A stretch of DNA of 64,000 nucleotides from Betaproteobacteria bacterium (GTDB lineage: Bacteria > Pseudomonadota > Gammaproteobacteria > Burkholderiales > Burkholderiaceae_D). The DNA is taken from positions 1-64,000 of the forward strand of contig JANYFL010000038.1 of the NCBI GenBank assembly GCA_025362735.1. Direction: 5' to 3'. A model generated the notes under the pieces. That model saw only the letters and a program-made list of their open reading frames with translations. It ran no database searches and was not told where the DNA came from. The number at the start of each line of letters is the position of its first letter. The first letter of the stretch is position 1. Positions 46,538 through 55,283 of the stretch are shown piece by piece. A program made the position numbers and the translations under genes.

Positions 46538-46624
46538 TGCCAAGGAGCGTTGCGATGGATCTTCGATCCACCAGGCTTGGCTGATGCGGACGTTCAGTCC
46601 CATTCATTTGGAACCGCGCTCGCC
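46538..46624 (+). promoter_or_regulatory. S-adenosylhomocysteine (SAH) riboswitch
   Basis: GCCAAG (46539-46544) pairs with CTTGGC (46576-46581), enclosing a TGGAT-CTTCG-ATCCA hairpin (46556-46570), and GAGCG (46545-46549) pairs with CGCTC (46617-46621) as the H-type pseudoknot. This is the architecture and the core sequence (AAGGAGCGTTGCGATGG) of the SAH riboswitch, which activates ahcY when SAH accumulates. It lies 31 bp before the ahcY ATG. The core -10 TTAAAAT is just upstream at 46524-46530. Confidence 0.88.
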
Positions 46625-46654
46625 CACTTTTATTTTTCTTAAAGGAGGCGCGAG

Positions 46655-48073
46655 ATGAGCGCTGTATTGAAATCCACCAACTTTACCGATTACAAGGTTG
46701 CCGACCTGTCGCTGGCCGACTGGGGCCGCAAGGAAATCCGCATTGCCGAAACGGAAATGCCGGGTTTGATGGCGATCCGCGCGGAATACGCGGCCAGCCA
46801 GCCGCTCAAGGGCGCGCGCATTACCGGCTCGTTGCACATGACGATTCAGACGGCGGTGTTGATTGAGACGCTGGCCGCACTGGGTGCCCAAGTCCGCTGG
46901 GCCTCGTGCAATATCTTCTCGACGCAAGATCATGCTGCTGCGGCCATCGCTGCTGCGGGTATTCCGGTGTTCGCGCACAAGGGCGAATCGCTGAAGGAAT
47001 ACTGGGACTTCACGCACCGCATTTTCGAGTGGGCCGATGGCGGTCTGACGAACATGATTCTGGATGACGGCGGTGATGCCACACTGTTGCTGCATCTGGG
47101 CACGCGCGCCGAGAAAGATATTTCGATTATCAGCAAGCCGGGCAGCGAAGAAGAAACTGAATTGTTCGCGGCCATCAAGGCCAAACTGGCAACCGATTCG
47201 ACCTGGTATTCCAAACGTCTCGCCGCCGTCAAGGGTGTGACTGAAGAAACTACGACGGGCGTGATGCGTCTCTATCAGATGCACAACGAAGGCAAGCTGG
47301 CCTTCCCCGCGATCAACGTCAATGACTCGGTGACCAAGTCCAAATTCGATAATCTGTATGGCTGCCGCGAGTCGCTGGTCGATGGCATCAAGCGCGCGAC
47401 CGACGTGATGATTGCGGGCAAGGTGGCCGTTGTGGCCGGTTATGGCGATGTCGGCAAGGGTTCGGCGCAGGCGCTGCGTGCGTTGTCGGCGCAAGTGTGG
47501 GTGACGGAGATCGATCCGATCTGCGCGTTGCAGGCGGCGATGGAAGGCTACCGTGTCGTGACGATGGATTACGCCGCCGACAAGGCCGACATTTTTGTGA
47601 CGACGACCGGCAACTTCAAGGTCATCACGCACGATCACATGGCGAAGATGAAAGACCAGGCCATCGTCTGCAACATCGGCCACTTCGACAATGAGATCGA
47701 CGTCGCCTCGCTGGAAAAATATCAATGGGAAGAAATCAAGCCGCAAGTCGATCACGTGATCTTCCCGGATGGTAAGCGGATTATTCTGCTGGCCAAGGGG
47801 CGTCTCGTGAATCTGGGTTGCGGCACGGGCCATCCGAGTTATGTGATGTCGTCGTCGTTCGCCAATCAGACCATCGAGCAGATCGAGTTGTGGACGCGCA
47901 ATGCTGACTATCCGGTCGGCGTGTATGTGCTGCCCAAGCATCTCGATGAGAAAGTGGCACGCTTGCAGTTACAGAAACTCAACGCCACGCTGACCGAGTT
48001 GACGACCGAGCAGGCCAATTACATCGGTGTGTCGCAGCAGGGGCCGTACAAGAAGGATAGTTACCGCTATTAA
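46655..48073 (+). CDS. ahcY: adenosylhomocysteinase
   Basis: A 472-residue enzyme that hydrolyses S-adenosylhomocysteine to adenosine and homocysteine and so relieves inhibition of methyltransferases. NAD-binding [15 protein letters not shown] is near 263-277, and the C-terminal KDSYRY is the NAD-lid signature. Length is normal. Controlled by the SAH riboswitch upstream, with metF and a membrane protein following on the same strand after a repeat. Confidence 0.97.
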   Translation: MSAVLKSTNFTDYKVADLSLADWGRKEIRIAETEMPGLMAIRAEYAASQPLKGARITGSLHMTIQTAVLIETLAALGAQVRWASCNIFSTQDHAAAAIAAAGIPVFAHKGESLKEYWDFTHRIFEWADGGLTNMILDDGGDATLLLHLGTRAEKDISIISKPGSEEETELFAAIKAKLATDSTWYSKRLAAVKGVTEETTTGVMRLYQMHNEGKLAFPAINVNDSVTKSKFDNLYGCRESLVDGIKRATDVMIAGKVAVVAGYGDVGKGSAQALRALSAQVWVTEIDPICALQAAMEGYRVVTMDYAADKADIFVTTTGNFKVITHDHMAKMKDQAIVCNIGHFDNEIDVASLEKYQWEEIKPQVDHVIFPDGKRIILLAKGRLVNLGCGTGHPSYVMSSSFANQTIEQIELWTRNADYPVGVYVLPKHLDEKVARLQLQKLNATLTELTTEQANYIGVSQQGPYKKDSYRY

Positions 48074-48085
48074 CGCACTGAACGA

Positions 48086-48192
48086 ATCCCCTCCCCCTCT
48101 GGGGGAGGGTTAGGGTGGGGGCCCGCTTTCACTGGTAATTGCATTGAGCAGCTGGCCCCTATCCCAACCTTCCCCCAGAGGGGGAAGGAGTC
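48086..48192. repeat. intergenic element, CCCTCCCCC...GGGGGAGG family copy 2
   Basis: CCCTCCCCCTCTGGGGGAGGG and CCTTCCCCCAGAGGGGGAAGG, with GGTTAGGGTGGGGGCC and GGCCCCTATCCCAACC between. The same layout as the copy in hslVU. Between ahcY and the holin-like gene. Confidence 0.75.
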
Positions 48193-48224
48193 ATAAGCAA
48201 GCAGGAATACAAAGGAAAACCATC

Positions 48225-48569
48225 ATGCGCCTCATCCTCGTCTGGCTCATTAACGCGGTCGCCTTGTTGGCCGTGCCCTATGTCATGCCATCGATTTCAG
48301 TCAGCAGTTTCAGTACGGCATTGATCGCTGCGCTGATCCTCGGCTTGGTCAACGCAATCATCCGGCCGATTCTGGTGATCCTGACCTTACCCGTGACCTT
48401 GCTGACGCTTGGACTGTTCATCTTCGTCATCAACGGCCTTCTGTTCTGGTTCGTCGGCAATGCGCTGGAAGGTTTTCATGTGGCCGGTTTATGGGCAGGG
48501 GTATTCGGCGCCATCGTCTACAGCGTCATTTCATGGCTGCTCTCCGCACTGCTGCTGGGCAAAGATTAA
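48225..48569 (+). CDS. phage-holin-family (superfamily IV) four-TM membrane protein
   Basis: A 114-residue protein with four hydrophobic segments, annotated in this family as mycobacterial-type phage holin superfamily IV. It is a common chromosomal gene in betaproteobacteria beside ahcY and metF and does not show prophage context here. ATG 48225 is preceded by AAAGGAAAA. It is probably co-transcribed with metF, whose start is 8 bp downstream. Confidence 0.87.
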   Translation: MRLILVWLINAVALLAVPYVMPSISVSSFSTALIAALILGLVNAIIRPILVILTLPVTLLTLGLFIFVINGLLFWFVGNALEGFHVAGLWAGVFGAIVYSVISWLLSALLLGKD

Positions 48570-48577
48570 AAAACAAT

Positions 48578-49417
48578 ATGAACGAACGTACTTTCAGCTT
48601 CGAATACTTTCCACCCAAGACGCCGGACGGCGCGGAAAAACTGCGTGCGGTGCGCCAGACTTTGGCGGCACTGAAACCGAAATTCTTTTCAGTGACTTTT
48701 GGTGCAGGCGGTTCGACCCGGGAAGGCACAATGGCGACCGTCAAGGAAATCTGCGCCGAAGGTCGTGTGCCCGCTGCGCCGCATCTCTCCTGTATCGGTT
48801 CCACGCGCGCCAACATTCGCGAGTTGCTCAAGGAATATCAGGCGCTGGGCGTGCGCCGTATCGTGGCCTTGCGCGGCGACCAGCCTTCGGGCTCGGGACC
48901 ATCAAGTTCGGGTGAATTCCGTTTTGCCAACGAACTGGTGGAATTCATGCGAGCCGAAACTGGCAATCAGTTTCATATTGAAGTGGCGGCCTATCCCGAG
49001 TTTCATCCGCAAGCGCATACACCCAAGGATGATCTGAATGCCTATGTGCGTAAGGTCAAGGCTGGCGCCGATTCAGCCATTACGCAGTTCTTTTTCAACG
49101 CCGATGCATACTTTCGTTTCGTTGAAGATACGCGCAAGCTCGGCGCCGAAGTGCCTGTGGTACCCGGCATCATGCCGATCACGAATTACATGCAACTCAA
49201 GAATTTTTCGGAGAAATCCAGCATCGATATGCCACGCTGGATTGAGGAACGCCTGCGTGGTTATGGCGATGATGTTGCTTCGATTCGTGCTTTCGGGCTG
49301 GATGTAACTGTGCATATGTGTGAACAGTTGCTGACTGGCGGTGCGCCCGGTTTGCATTTTTATTCGATGAATCAGGCTGGTCCATCGATGGCCGTGTGGC
49401 AGGCGCTCAAGCTGTGA
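48578..49417 (+). CDS. metF: methylenetetrahydrofolate reductase
   Basis: A 279-residue FAD TIM-barrel enzyme that reduces methylene-THF to methyl-THF for methionine synthesis. The first residues FSFEYFPPKTPDG are the FAD-binding start, GAGGSTREGT binds folate and ALRGDQPSGSG the flavin. Together with ahcY and metK it forms the methyl cycle. Length is normal for the bacterial short form. Confidence 0.95.
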   Translation: MNERTFSFEYFPPKTPDGAEKLRAVRQTLAALKPKFFSVTFGAGGSTREGTMATVKEICAEGRVPAAPHLSCIGSTRANIRELLKEYQALGVRRIVALRGDQPSGSGPSSSGEFRFANELVEFMRAETGNQFHIEVAAYPEFHPQAHTPKDDLNAYVRKVKAGADSAITQFFFNADAYFRFVEDTRKLGAEVPVVPGIMPITNYMQLKNFSEKSSIDMPRWIEERLRGYGDDVASIRAFGLDVTVHMCEQLLTGGAPGLHFYSMNQAGPSMAVWQALKL

Positions 49418-49455
49418 TAGTCCGGCACTTCGAATTGGCGCATTCATTCCTTTAG

Positions 49456-49571
49456 AAAACCTTCTCAACACAGAGACACCGAGGCACTGAGATTCACAGA
49501 GAAGTGCATGTCATCCTGAGCACAGCGAAGGATCTCAGGCATCTCTGCGTACTCTGTGTCAGGCTTGAAAG
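49456..49571. repeat. CACAGAG element copy 5 with a GATCCT-type insert
   Basis: AACCTTCTCAACACAGAGACACCGAGG to CTCTGTGTCAGGCTTGAAAGC, holding CATCCTGAGCACAGCGAAGGATCTCAGG (49512-49539), which is itself a known-style palindrome. Separates convergent metF and the cyclo-ligase gene. Confidence 0.7.
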
Positions 49572-50204
49572 CTATGCCCAACCTGCTTCGGTGACGATGC
49601 GAGTCAGTGCAGCATCATGCGGTTCCGGTACAAACCCGTCCTCAGAAGTGATGCGTGAGCACTGATAGGCCACGCCGATAGTTGCAGCGGGATGCGCCGC
49701 CAGCGTGCGGTCGTAGTAACCACCGCCATAACCCTGCCGGAAGTGTCGCTGGCCTGTGCTGAAAAAACCCACACAGGGAAGCAAGAGCAATTCGGGAGTC
49801 ATCGGCTCGGCCGCATCCGGAATGGCGATCTTGTGAGCATCCATGCGCATCGGACTATCTGCATGCCAGCGCAAAAACTGCAGAGGCGCATCCGCAGCAA
49901 TAACCTGTGGCAAGCCAATTTCAAACCCGGCTCGATCCAGCTCTTTTAGAAGTCCGCGCAAGTCGGGTTCGTTGCGGATTGGCCAGTAAGCGCCGATCTT
50001 GCGTAAGCCCAGTTCCAGCAAATACGGGCGCAAATGCCCGATGATTGATCGATCCCAAGCTTCGCGCTGTGCGATAGTGGCTGCCATGCGCGCATCAATG
50101 AGTTTTTTGCGCAGGCTCGAACGGCTTGGTTCTACCCCTGTCTGATTGTTGGAATGAGGCGTCATGGTGAGCATGCCTGGCGGCTGCAAAGGATTGTCAT
50201 CCAT
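49572..50204 (-). CDS. 5-formyltetrahydrofolate cyclo-ligase
   Basis: A 210-residue ATP-dependent enzyme converting 5-formyl-THF to methenyl-THF. The signature GYGGGYYDRTL (about 159-169) is the ATP-binding site and RKKLIDARM is near residues 32-40. Often annotated ygfA or fau. ATG 50204 is used; two Mets at residues 11 and 14 are alternatives. It is convergent with metF and supplies the same folate pool. Confidence 0.93.
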   Translation of the reverse strand: MDDNPLQPPGMLTMTPHSNNQTGVEPSRSSLRKKLIDARMAATIAQREAWDRSIIGHLRPYLLELGLRKIGAYWPIRNEPDLRGLLKELDRAGFEIGLPQVIAADAPLQFLRWHADSPMRMDAHKIAIPDAAEPMTPELLLLPCVGFFSTGQRHFRQGYGGGYYDRTLAAHPAATIGVAYQCSRITSEDGFVPEPHDAALTRIVTEAGWA

Positions 50205-50313
50205 TAAAACATGTAGACGTTAGCTCTAGAAAGCCCGTTGTCATTGTTCGACGAGAAAGTGAGACGGAAGTGTGTCCCATATCTGTTTTAATGGATGGTC
50301 AGCCTTGGATTTT

Positions 50314-52476
50314 ATGAAGCAAGCTATTTTGAAACTTTTTCTGCCTATGTCTTTGTTTTGTGTCCGGCCATGGCGTGTTTTGACCACTGCCTTGGTTTTG
50401 TTGTTGCTGATCAGCCTGCCTGTAACCACGGTCAACGCACGAGCAGCAACTAAATCGTCAGCCCCAACAACTGCGGATGATGCCTTTCTGGCCGTACGCG
50501 ATGCGGTGCGTGCCGGACGTCTGGATCGCGCCGCCGATGCCGCAGCACTGATGGCCCGTCTTGAACCCACTCATCCTTTGTTGCCTTATGCCGAGTATTG
50601 GCAAATCAGCGCGCAGTTGAAAGCGCGGCCGGTAGCGATCGATGATGCCAGTGTGCTTGGCTTTATCCAGCGTAATCACGGCAGTCTGGTTGCCGATCTG
50701 GCTCGGCGTGACTGGTTATTGGCGCTGGGCAAGCGCGGTGACTTTGCCGCATTTGATACGGTCTATCCCGCCTTCGTGCTTAATGACGATGCGCAGGTTA
50801 CTTGCTATGCCCTGCTGTCGCGCTACCGTGCCGCCACTATTTCTCTCGCCCCGGTTCCAGAACTGGAAAACCTGCTGAAAAACATCCGTACCGTTCTGTC
50901 AAATCCGCGCAACATCGAAGGTGAAGGATGCTCTGCTTTGGGCAACGCGCTGAATATTGATGGCCGCCTCAAGCCCGAAGAAATCTGGACTTGGGCTCGG
51001 CTCGCCGCAGATGCCAATCTGAATAGTGCGGTTCGACGTTATGTCGATTTTCTGTCCGATGTTCCTTCACCCAACGCTCCGCCCCAGACAGCAGTGTTAA
51101 CGGTCATCCTCGACAAGCCTTTGTCGTGGCTGCAGAAGTTTAGTGGTGAGCCGACCTATACAGCACGCGAGTTGGTCTTGATGGCTTTTTCGGAGGTGGC
51201 CAGAAGTGATCCAGAACAGGCCGCGCGCATGCTCGAAGAGTTGCCTTGGTCAAACCGGCTCAAGCAAGAAGATCGCGACTATATCTGGGCCCAGATTGGT
51301 GCCGCCGCCGCCCGGAAGCAGTTGTTGCAAGCGTCCGAGTGGTCGCGTAAATCGCTTGCTGTTCCGGGTCTATCTGAGGAGATTTTGAGTTGGCATGTGC
51401 GTGCGGCCTTGCGTGCCCAGGACTGGTCTCTGGTTCATGCATTCATCGAAAAAATGCCAATAGAGATGCGACGCAATAACGATGGTGCCTGGATCTACTG
51501 GCTCGGACGTGCGCTGAAAAAGGAAGGCAAGCTCGAAGAGGCCCGGGCGCAATGGCGCTTGCTTGCTGGGCAAACTAATTTTTACGCGCAGCTTGCTACA
51601 GAAGAACTGGGCTTGCCGGTGACAATTCCGCCGCGTGCGCTGCCGGTCACTGAAACGGAACTGGCCGAGGCGCGAGACCGGCCGGGCTTTACCCGCGCGC
51701 TGCGTTTTTATCAAATTGACCTGCGCAGTAACGGCAATGTCGAATGGAATTTCACCGTGCGCAGCTTGAATGACCGCCAGTTGTTGGCCGCTGCTGAGTG
51801 GGCGCAGCAGAATTCCATTCTGGATCGAGTCGTCAGTACCGCCGACCGTACGCGTACTGAACATAATTTTAGTTTGCGTTATCTGATGCCATTCAAGGCG
51901 GCGCTTGCCGATAAGGTCGACAAAGCCGGGCTGGATATCGAATGGGTCTATGGCCTGATCCGTCAGGAATCACGCTTCGTCACCGCTGCCCGCTCTTCAG
52001 TGGGGGCCTCAGGTCTGATGCAGGTGATGCCCGGTACGGCCAAGTATGTCGCTCGAAAAATTGGCATGAGCGATTATCGGGCGAATGCGATTCAGAGTAT
52101 GGAGACCAATCTGACCTTGGGCACCCAGTATTTGCGAATGATTTTGGACAATCTCGACAAGCTGCCTGTGCTCGCCACAGCCGGATATAACGCTGGGCCG
52201 GGCCGTCCGCGCGCCTGGCGTTCGAGCTTGATCAAACCGGTTGAGGGCGCTATTTTTGCGGAAACGATTCCGTTCAACGAGACGCGCGACTACGTCAAGA
52301 AGGTCATGAGCAATGCGGTTTACTATGGGCTACTGGACGGCAAGCCGCAATCGTTGAAAACACGTCTGGGTCTGGTCGTGCCGAGCGCGGGTAGTTATCT
52401 TGACACGGCTTGCATTCCGACGGGCAATGACGATGCGAACGGAACAAATGGAACGGCAAGACCTGAGGTTTGTTAG
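50314..52476 (+). CDS. soluble lytic murein transglycosylase (Slt family)
   Basis: A 720-residue periplasmic enzyme. A signal or anchor segment is at about 18-42. Most of it is a helical superhelix (about 60-540). The catalytic Slt domain is about 550-690: LIRQESRFVTAARSSVGASGLMQVMPGTA, split across residues, contains the catalytic Glu in RQES, and YNAGPGRPRAW follows. It cleaves glycan strands with formation of 1,6-anhydro-muramic acid. ATG 50314 is chosen over the GTG at 50272. First of the slt / NDUFA9-like / cca set. Confidence 0.92.
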   Translation: MKQAILKLFLPMSLFCVRPWRVLTTALVLLLLISLPVTTVNARAATKSSAPTTADDAFLAVRDAVRAGRLDRAADAAALMARLEPTHPLLPYAEYWQISAQLKARPVAIDDASVLGFIQRNHGSLVADLARRDWLLALGKRGDFAAFDTVYPAFVLNDDAQVTCYALLSRYRAATISLAPVPELENLLKNIRTVLSNPRNIEGEGCSALGNALNIDGRLKPEEIWTWARLAADANLNSAVRRYVDFLSDVPSPNAPPQTAVLTVILDKPLSWLQKFSGEPTYTARELVLMAFSEVARSDPEQAARMLEELPWSNRLKQEDRDYIWAQIGAAAARKQLLQASEWSRKSLAVPGLSEEILSWHVRAALRAQDWSLVHAFIEKMPIEMRRNNDGAWIYWLGRALKKEGKLEEARAQWRLLAGQTNFYAQLATEELGLPVTIPPRALPVTETELAEARDRPGFTRALRFYQIDLRSNGNVEWNFTVRSLNDRQLLAAAEWAQQNSILDRVVSTADRTRTEHNFSLRYLMPFKAALADKVDKAGLDIEWVYGLIRQESRFVTAARSSVGASGLMQVMPGTAKYVARKIGMSDYRANAIQSMETNLTLGTQYLRMILDNLDKLPVLATAGYNAGPGRPRAWRSSLIKPVEGAIFAETIPFNETRDYVKKVMSNAVYYGLLDGKPQSLKTRLGLVVPSAGSYLDTACIPTGNDDANGTNGTARPEVC

Positions 52477-52485
52477 AGGCAAAAA

Positions 52486-53454
52486 ATGAAACATCAAAAT
52501 ATTCTTGTGATTGGTGGTGACGGTTTCATTGGCAGTCATCTGGTTGCGCAACTGGCCGCATTGGGAAGACGCATCACGGTTCCTGCACGACGCCGCGAAC
52601 GCGGCAAGCACTTGATCATGCTGCCGACGGTTGATGTGGTCGAGGCTGATGTCAACGATGCTGGTCAGCTCGCTGCACTGATACAGGGCCAGGACGCCGT
52701 GATCAATCTCGTTGGTATCTTGCATGGAGATACCGGGATTCCTTACGGTAAAGCTTTTGCTGCAGCCCATGTGGACTTGCCGAAAAAAATCATTGCGGCC
52801 TGCCAGTTAGCCAGAGTCAAACGCATTTTGCATATGAGCGCATTGGGTGCCGACGTGAGCGGTCCCTCCATGTATCAGCGTTCCAAAGCGGATGGGGAAC
52901 ATGCGATTTTTATCGACCCCGCTATCGCCGTAACCTGTTTCCGGCCCTCTGTGGTCTTTGGCCGTGAAGATCATTTCCTCAACCTGTTTGCGACTTTGCA
53001 AAGATGGTTTCCGTTCATTCCACTAGCAGGCGCAAATGCGCGTTTTCAGCCGGTCTATGTGAGCGATGTCGTGACGGCTTTTGTTAACGCGCTGGATGAT
53101 CCGGAAACCTTTGGCAAGACCTATGAGTTGGTGGGCCCGCAGGTCTACAGTCTCGCGCAACTGGTCAAGTTTGCGGGTACAGCCAGCGGATACCCTCGCC
53201 CGATCCTCGGTCTACCTGATGGCTTGGGTCGATTGCAAGCCACCATGATGGAATTCGCACCGGGCCCAACGCTGATGTCGCGCGACAATTTTGATTCGAT
53301 GAAAGCCGACAATGTCGCCTCTGGTCGCCTACCTGGATTTGAGGCTTTAGGCATTCAAGCGACGCCGCTGGAGCAGGAGGCACCGCTTTATCTCTCCGGC
53401 CAACACCCGCGTACGCGCTATGACCATTTGCGCGAACGCCACGCTGGAAATTAA
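52486..53454 (+). CDS. complex I NDUFA9-type NAD(P)-binding protein
   Basis: A 322-residue extended SDR (Rossmann). GGDGFIGSHLV (about 10-20) is the dinucleotide-binding site, and the YQRSKADGEHA segment carries the YxxxK. Related to the NDUFA9-like group by position and by length. It lies between slt and cca, as is frequent in betaproteobacteria. The substrate is unknown; a role in respiratory complex I assembly is only a family-level guess. Confidence 0.85.
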   Translation: MKHQNILVIGGDGFIGSHLVAQLAALGRRITVPARRRERGKHLIMLPTVDVVEADVNDAGQLAALIQGQDAVINLVGILHGDTGIPYGKAFAAAHVDLPKKIIAACQLARVKRILHMSALGADVSGPSMYQRSKADGEHAIFIDPAIAVTCFRPSVVFGREDHFLNLFATLQRWFPFIPLAGANARFQPVYVSDVVTAFVNALDDPETFGKTYELVGPQVYSLAQLVKFAGTASGYPRPILGLPDGLGRLQATMMEFAPGPTLMSRDNFDSMKADNVASGRLPGFEALGIQATPLEQEAPLYLSGQHPRTRYDHLRERHAGN

Positions 53455-53465
53455 TTTGTTCTGAT

Positions 53466-54677
53466 ATGAAAACCTATGTCGTTGGCGGAGCGGTGCGCGA
53501 TCGCCTGCTCGGCCTGCCAGTGCAGGATCGTGATCATGTCGTCGTTGGGGCCTCCCCTGAGAAGATGCTCGCGGAAGGCTATACGCCAGTGGGACAGGAC
53601 TTTCCCGTGTTTTTGCATCCCGATACGCATGAGGAATATGCACTGGCGCGTACCGAGCGCAAGACGGCGCCGGGTTACAAGGGTTTTGTTTTTCATGCGG
53701 CACCCGATGTCACGCTCGAACAGGATCTGGCGCGGCGCGATCTGACCATCAATGCAATGGCCGAAGATGAGAATGGACGAATCATTGATCCTTACGGCGG
53801 CCAACAAGACCTGCAGGCGCGCATCTTTCGACATGTGGGACCCGCTTTCGTCGAAGACCCGGTTCGAATTCTGCGTGTGGCGCGCTTTGCGGCACGCTTC
53901 ACTGACTTCAGTGTCGCGCATGAAACTTTGAAGTTGATGCAAGCTATGGTCAGTCGGGGTGAGGTAGATGCGCTCGTCCCCGAACGCATTTGGCAAGAAT
54001 TGGCTCGCGGGCTGATGGAAGCGCGTCCCTCACGCATGTTCGAGGTCCTGCGGGAATGCGGTGCCTTGGAACGCCTGCTGCCGGAAGTTCAGCGTCTTTG
54101 GGGCGTGCCCCAGCGCGCGGACTATCACCCAGAGATTGATACGGGTATCCATAACATGATGGTGATCGATATGGCGGCCCGTCTGGGCGGCAGTCTGCCG
54201 GTACGTTTCGCGGCGCTGACACACGATCTGGGCAAAGGCACGACGCCAGCAGAGATACTGCCCCGACACCTCGGTCACGAAGGGCGCAGCGTTGAGTTGC
54301 TTGAACAGGTGTGCTCACGCTTGCGCGTTCCGAATGATTGTCGTGAACTGGCAATCGTTGTGGCACGAGAGCACGGCAATATTCATCGTTCCGGTGATTT
54401 TGGCGCGGAGGCCGTCGTGCGACTACTGGAGCGTTGCGATGCCCTGCGTCGGCCCGAGCGTTTCGCCGAGATTTTGCTGGCCTGCGAAGCCGATGCCCGA
54501 GGACGCTTGGGATTTGAGGAAACACCCTATCCGCCCACGCAAAGACTTTTGACAGCGCTGGATCGGATCGCCTCCATCGATGCTGGGGCAGTCGCCCAAG
54601 CGCATGCTGCAACGCCGCAAAAAATACCATTGGCCGTTCGCGCGGCGCGGATCCATGCCTTGGAGGCCCTTGTCTGA
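53466..54677 (+). CDS. cca: CCA tRNA nucleotidyltransferase, HD-domain type
   Basis: A 403-residue enzyme that adds or repairs the CCA end of tRNAs without a template. VVGGAVRDRLLGLPVQDRD (about 5-23, split) is the head domain with the DxD carboxylates, LARRDLTINAMA recognises the nucleotide. A C-terminal HD domain has THDLGKGTTP (about 250), giving phosphatase and phosphodiesterase activity. Length is usual for the multifunctional type. It ends the slt/NDUFA9/cca run. Confidence 0.95.
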   Translation: MKTYVVGGAVRDRLLGLPVQDRDHVVVGASPEKMLAEGYTPVGQDFPVFLHPDTHEEYALARTERKTAPGYKGFVFHAAPDVTLEQDLARRDLTINAMAEDENGRIIDPYGGQQDLQARIFRHVGPAFVEDPVRILRVARFAARFTDFSVAHETLKLMQAMVSRGEVDALVPERIWQELARGLMEARPSRMFEVLRECGALERLLPEVQRLWGVPQRADYHPEIDTGIHNMMVIDMAARLGGSLPVRFAALTHDLGKGTTPAEILPRHLGHEGRSVELLEQVCSRLRVPNDCRELAIVVAREHGNIHRSGDFGAEAVVRLLERCDALRRPERFAEILLACEADARGRLGFEETPYPPTQRLLTALDRIASIDAGAVAQAHAATPQKIPLAVRAARIHALEALV

Positions 54678-54754
54678 AAAATGACACATGCAAGGCGAGT
54701 TTGCTCCGGATTTTGCGAGCTAACTCGTAGGGACTGTTGTATTCTGGCAACCAC

Positions 54755-54779
54755 TTTTGAACGGTCGTTCTGTTCAAAA
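54755..54779. promoter_or_regulatory. palindromic operator of unknown regulator
   Basis: TTTTGAAC (54755-54762) and GTTCAAAA (54772-54779) around GGTCGTTCT, also containing GAACGGTCGTTC. This is a shape typical of TetR-family operators, but no regulator or nearby regulated gene is seen; the next gene (porin) is 500 bp away. The rest of 54678-55283 has no gene I can support. It is AT-rich around 54850-54990 and probably holds the porin promoter. Confidence 0.35.
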
Positions 54780-55237
54780 TCCATCAAAAAAATGTGCACT
54801 TGCAACATTTTTTTACAATTTGCTGATCGGGTGGGTGAGCCAACACTATCCTACAAAAATAATTAATAATAAATTAAACGAATCAATTGCTTAATAAATT
54901 CACGCGCCGATTTTGTTGACTGTGTCTGACGTTCTGAGCGGACTAATTTTGCATAAATAATAAGCATATAAAAAACAAAGCCCGAGTAATTATTGCTGCG
55001 CAGCATGATTGCCGCTGCTATGTTGCAGGTGCAAATTTTCTGGCTTTTCGCGAACCTTTGAACATAGAATGTGTCAGGTACATGGCTGCAAGGTCGCTGA
55101 TTCTTCAGCACGAAACATGGATAGTCGAAAGACAGAAAATTTGTTTTTTGGCCCAGTCGAAGGCTTTGAAGTCAGGTCAATTTACCGGTTGAAAGCATAG
55201 TGAAGGGTCTTTCAGATTGACCGAAACGCTTTCAACA

Positions 55238-55266
55238 ATCCGCTGGTAGCGGATACCTATTTTTTT
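55238..55266 (+). promoter_or_regulatory. hairpin with U-run in the porin leader
   Basis: ATCCGCT-GGT-AGCGGAT (55238-55254) is a perfect 7-bp stem followed by ACCTATTTTTTT, a terminator-like pattern, just ahead of the porin RBS (GAGGAAG, 55271-55277). It may attenuate transcription or stabilise the porin mRNA. Confidence 0.45.
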
Positions 55267-55283
55267 AATGAGAGGAAGTAACG

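Noticed and set aside
48225-48569. prophage lysis gene
   Set aside because: The holin-family name is a domain label only; the gene is in a conserved ahcY-metF setting with no phage genes.
55009-55200. 63-codon frame upstream of porin
   Set aside because: No RBS, no family match, and lies in the AT-rich regulatory region.
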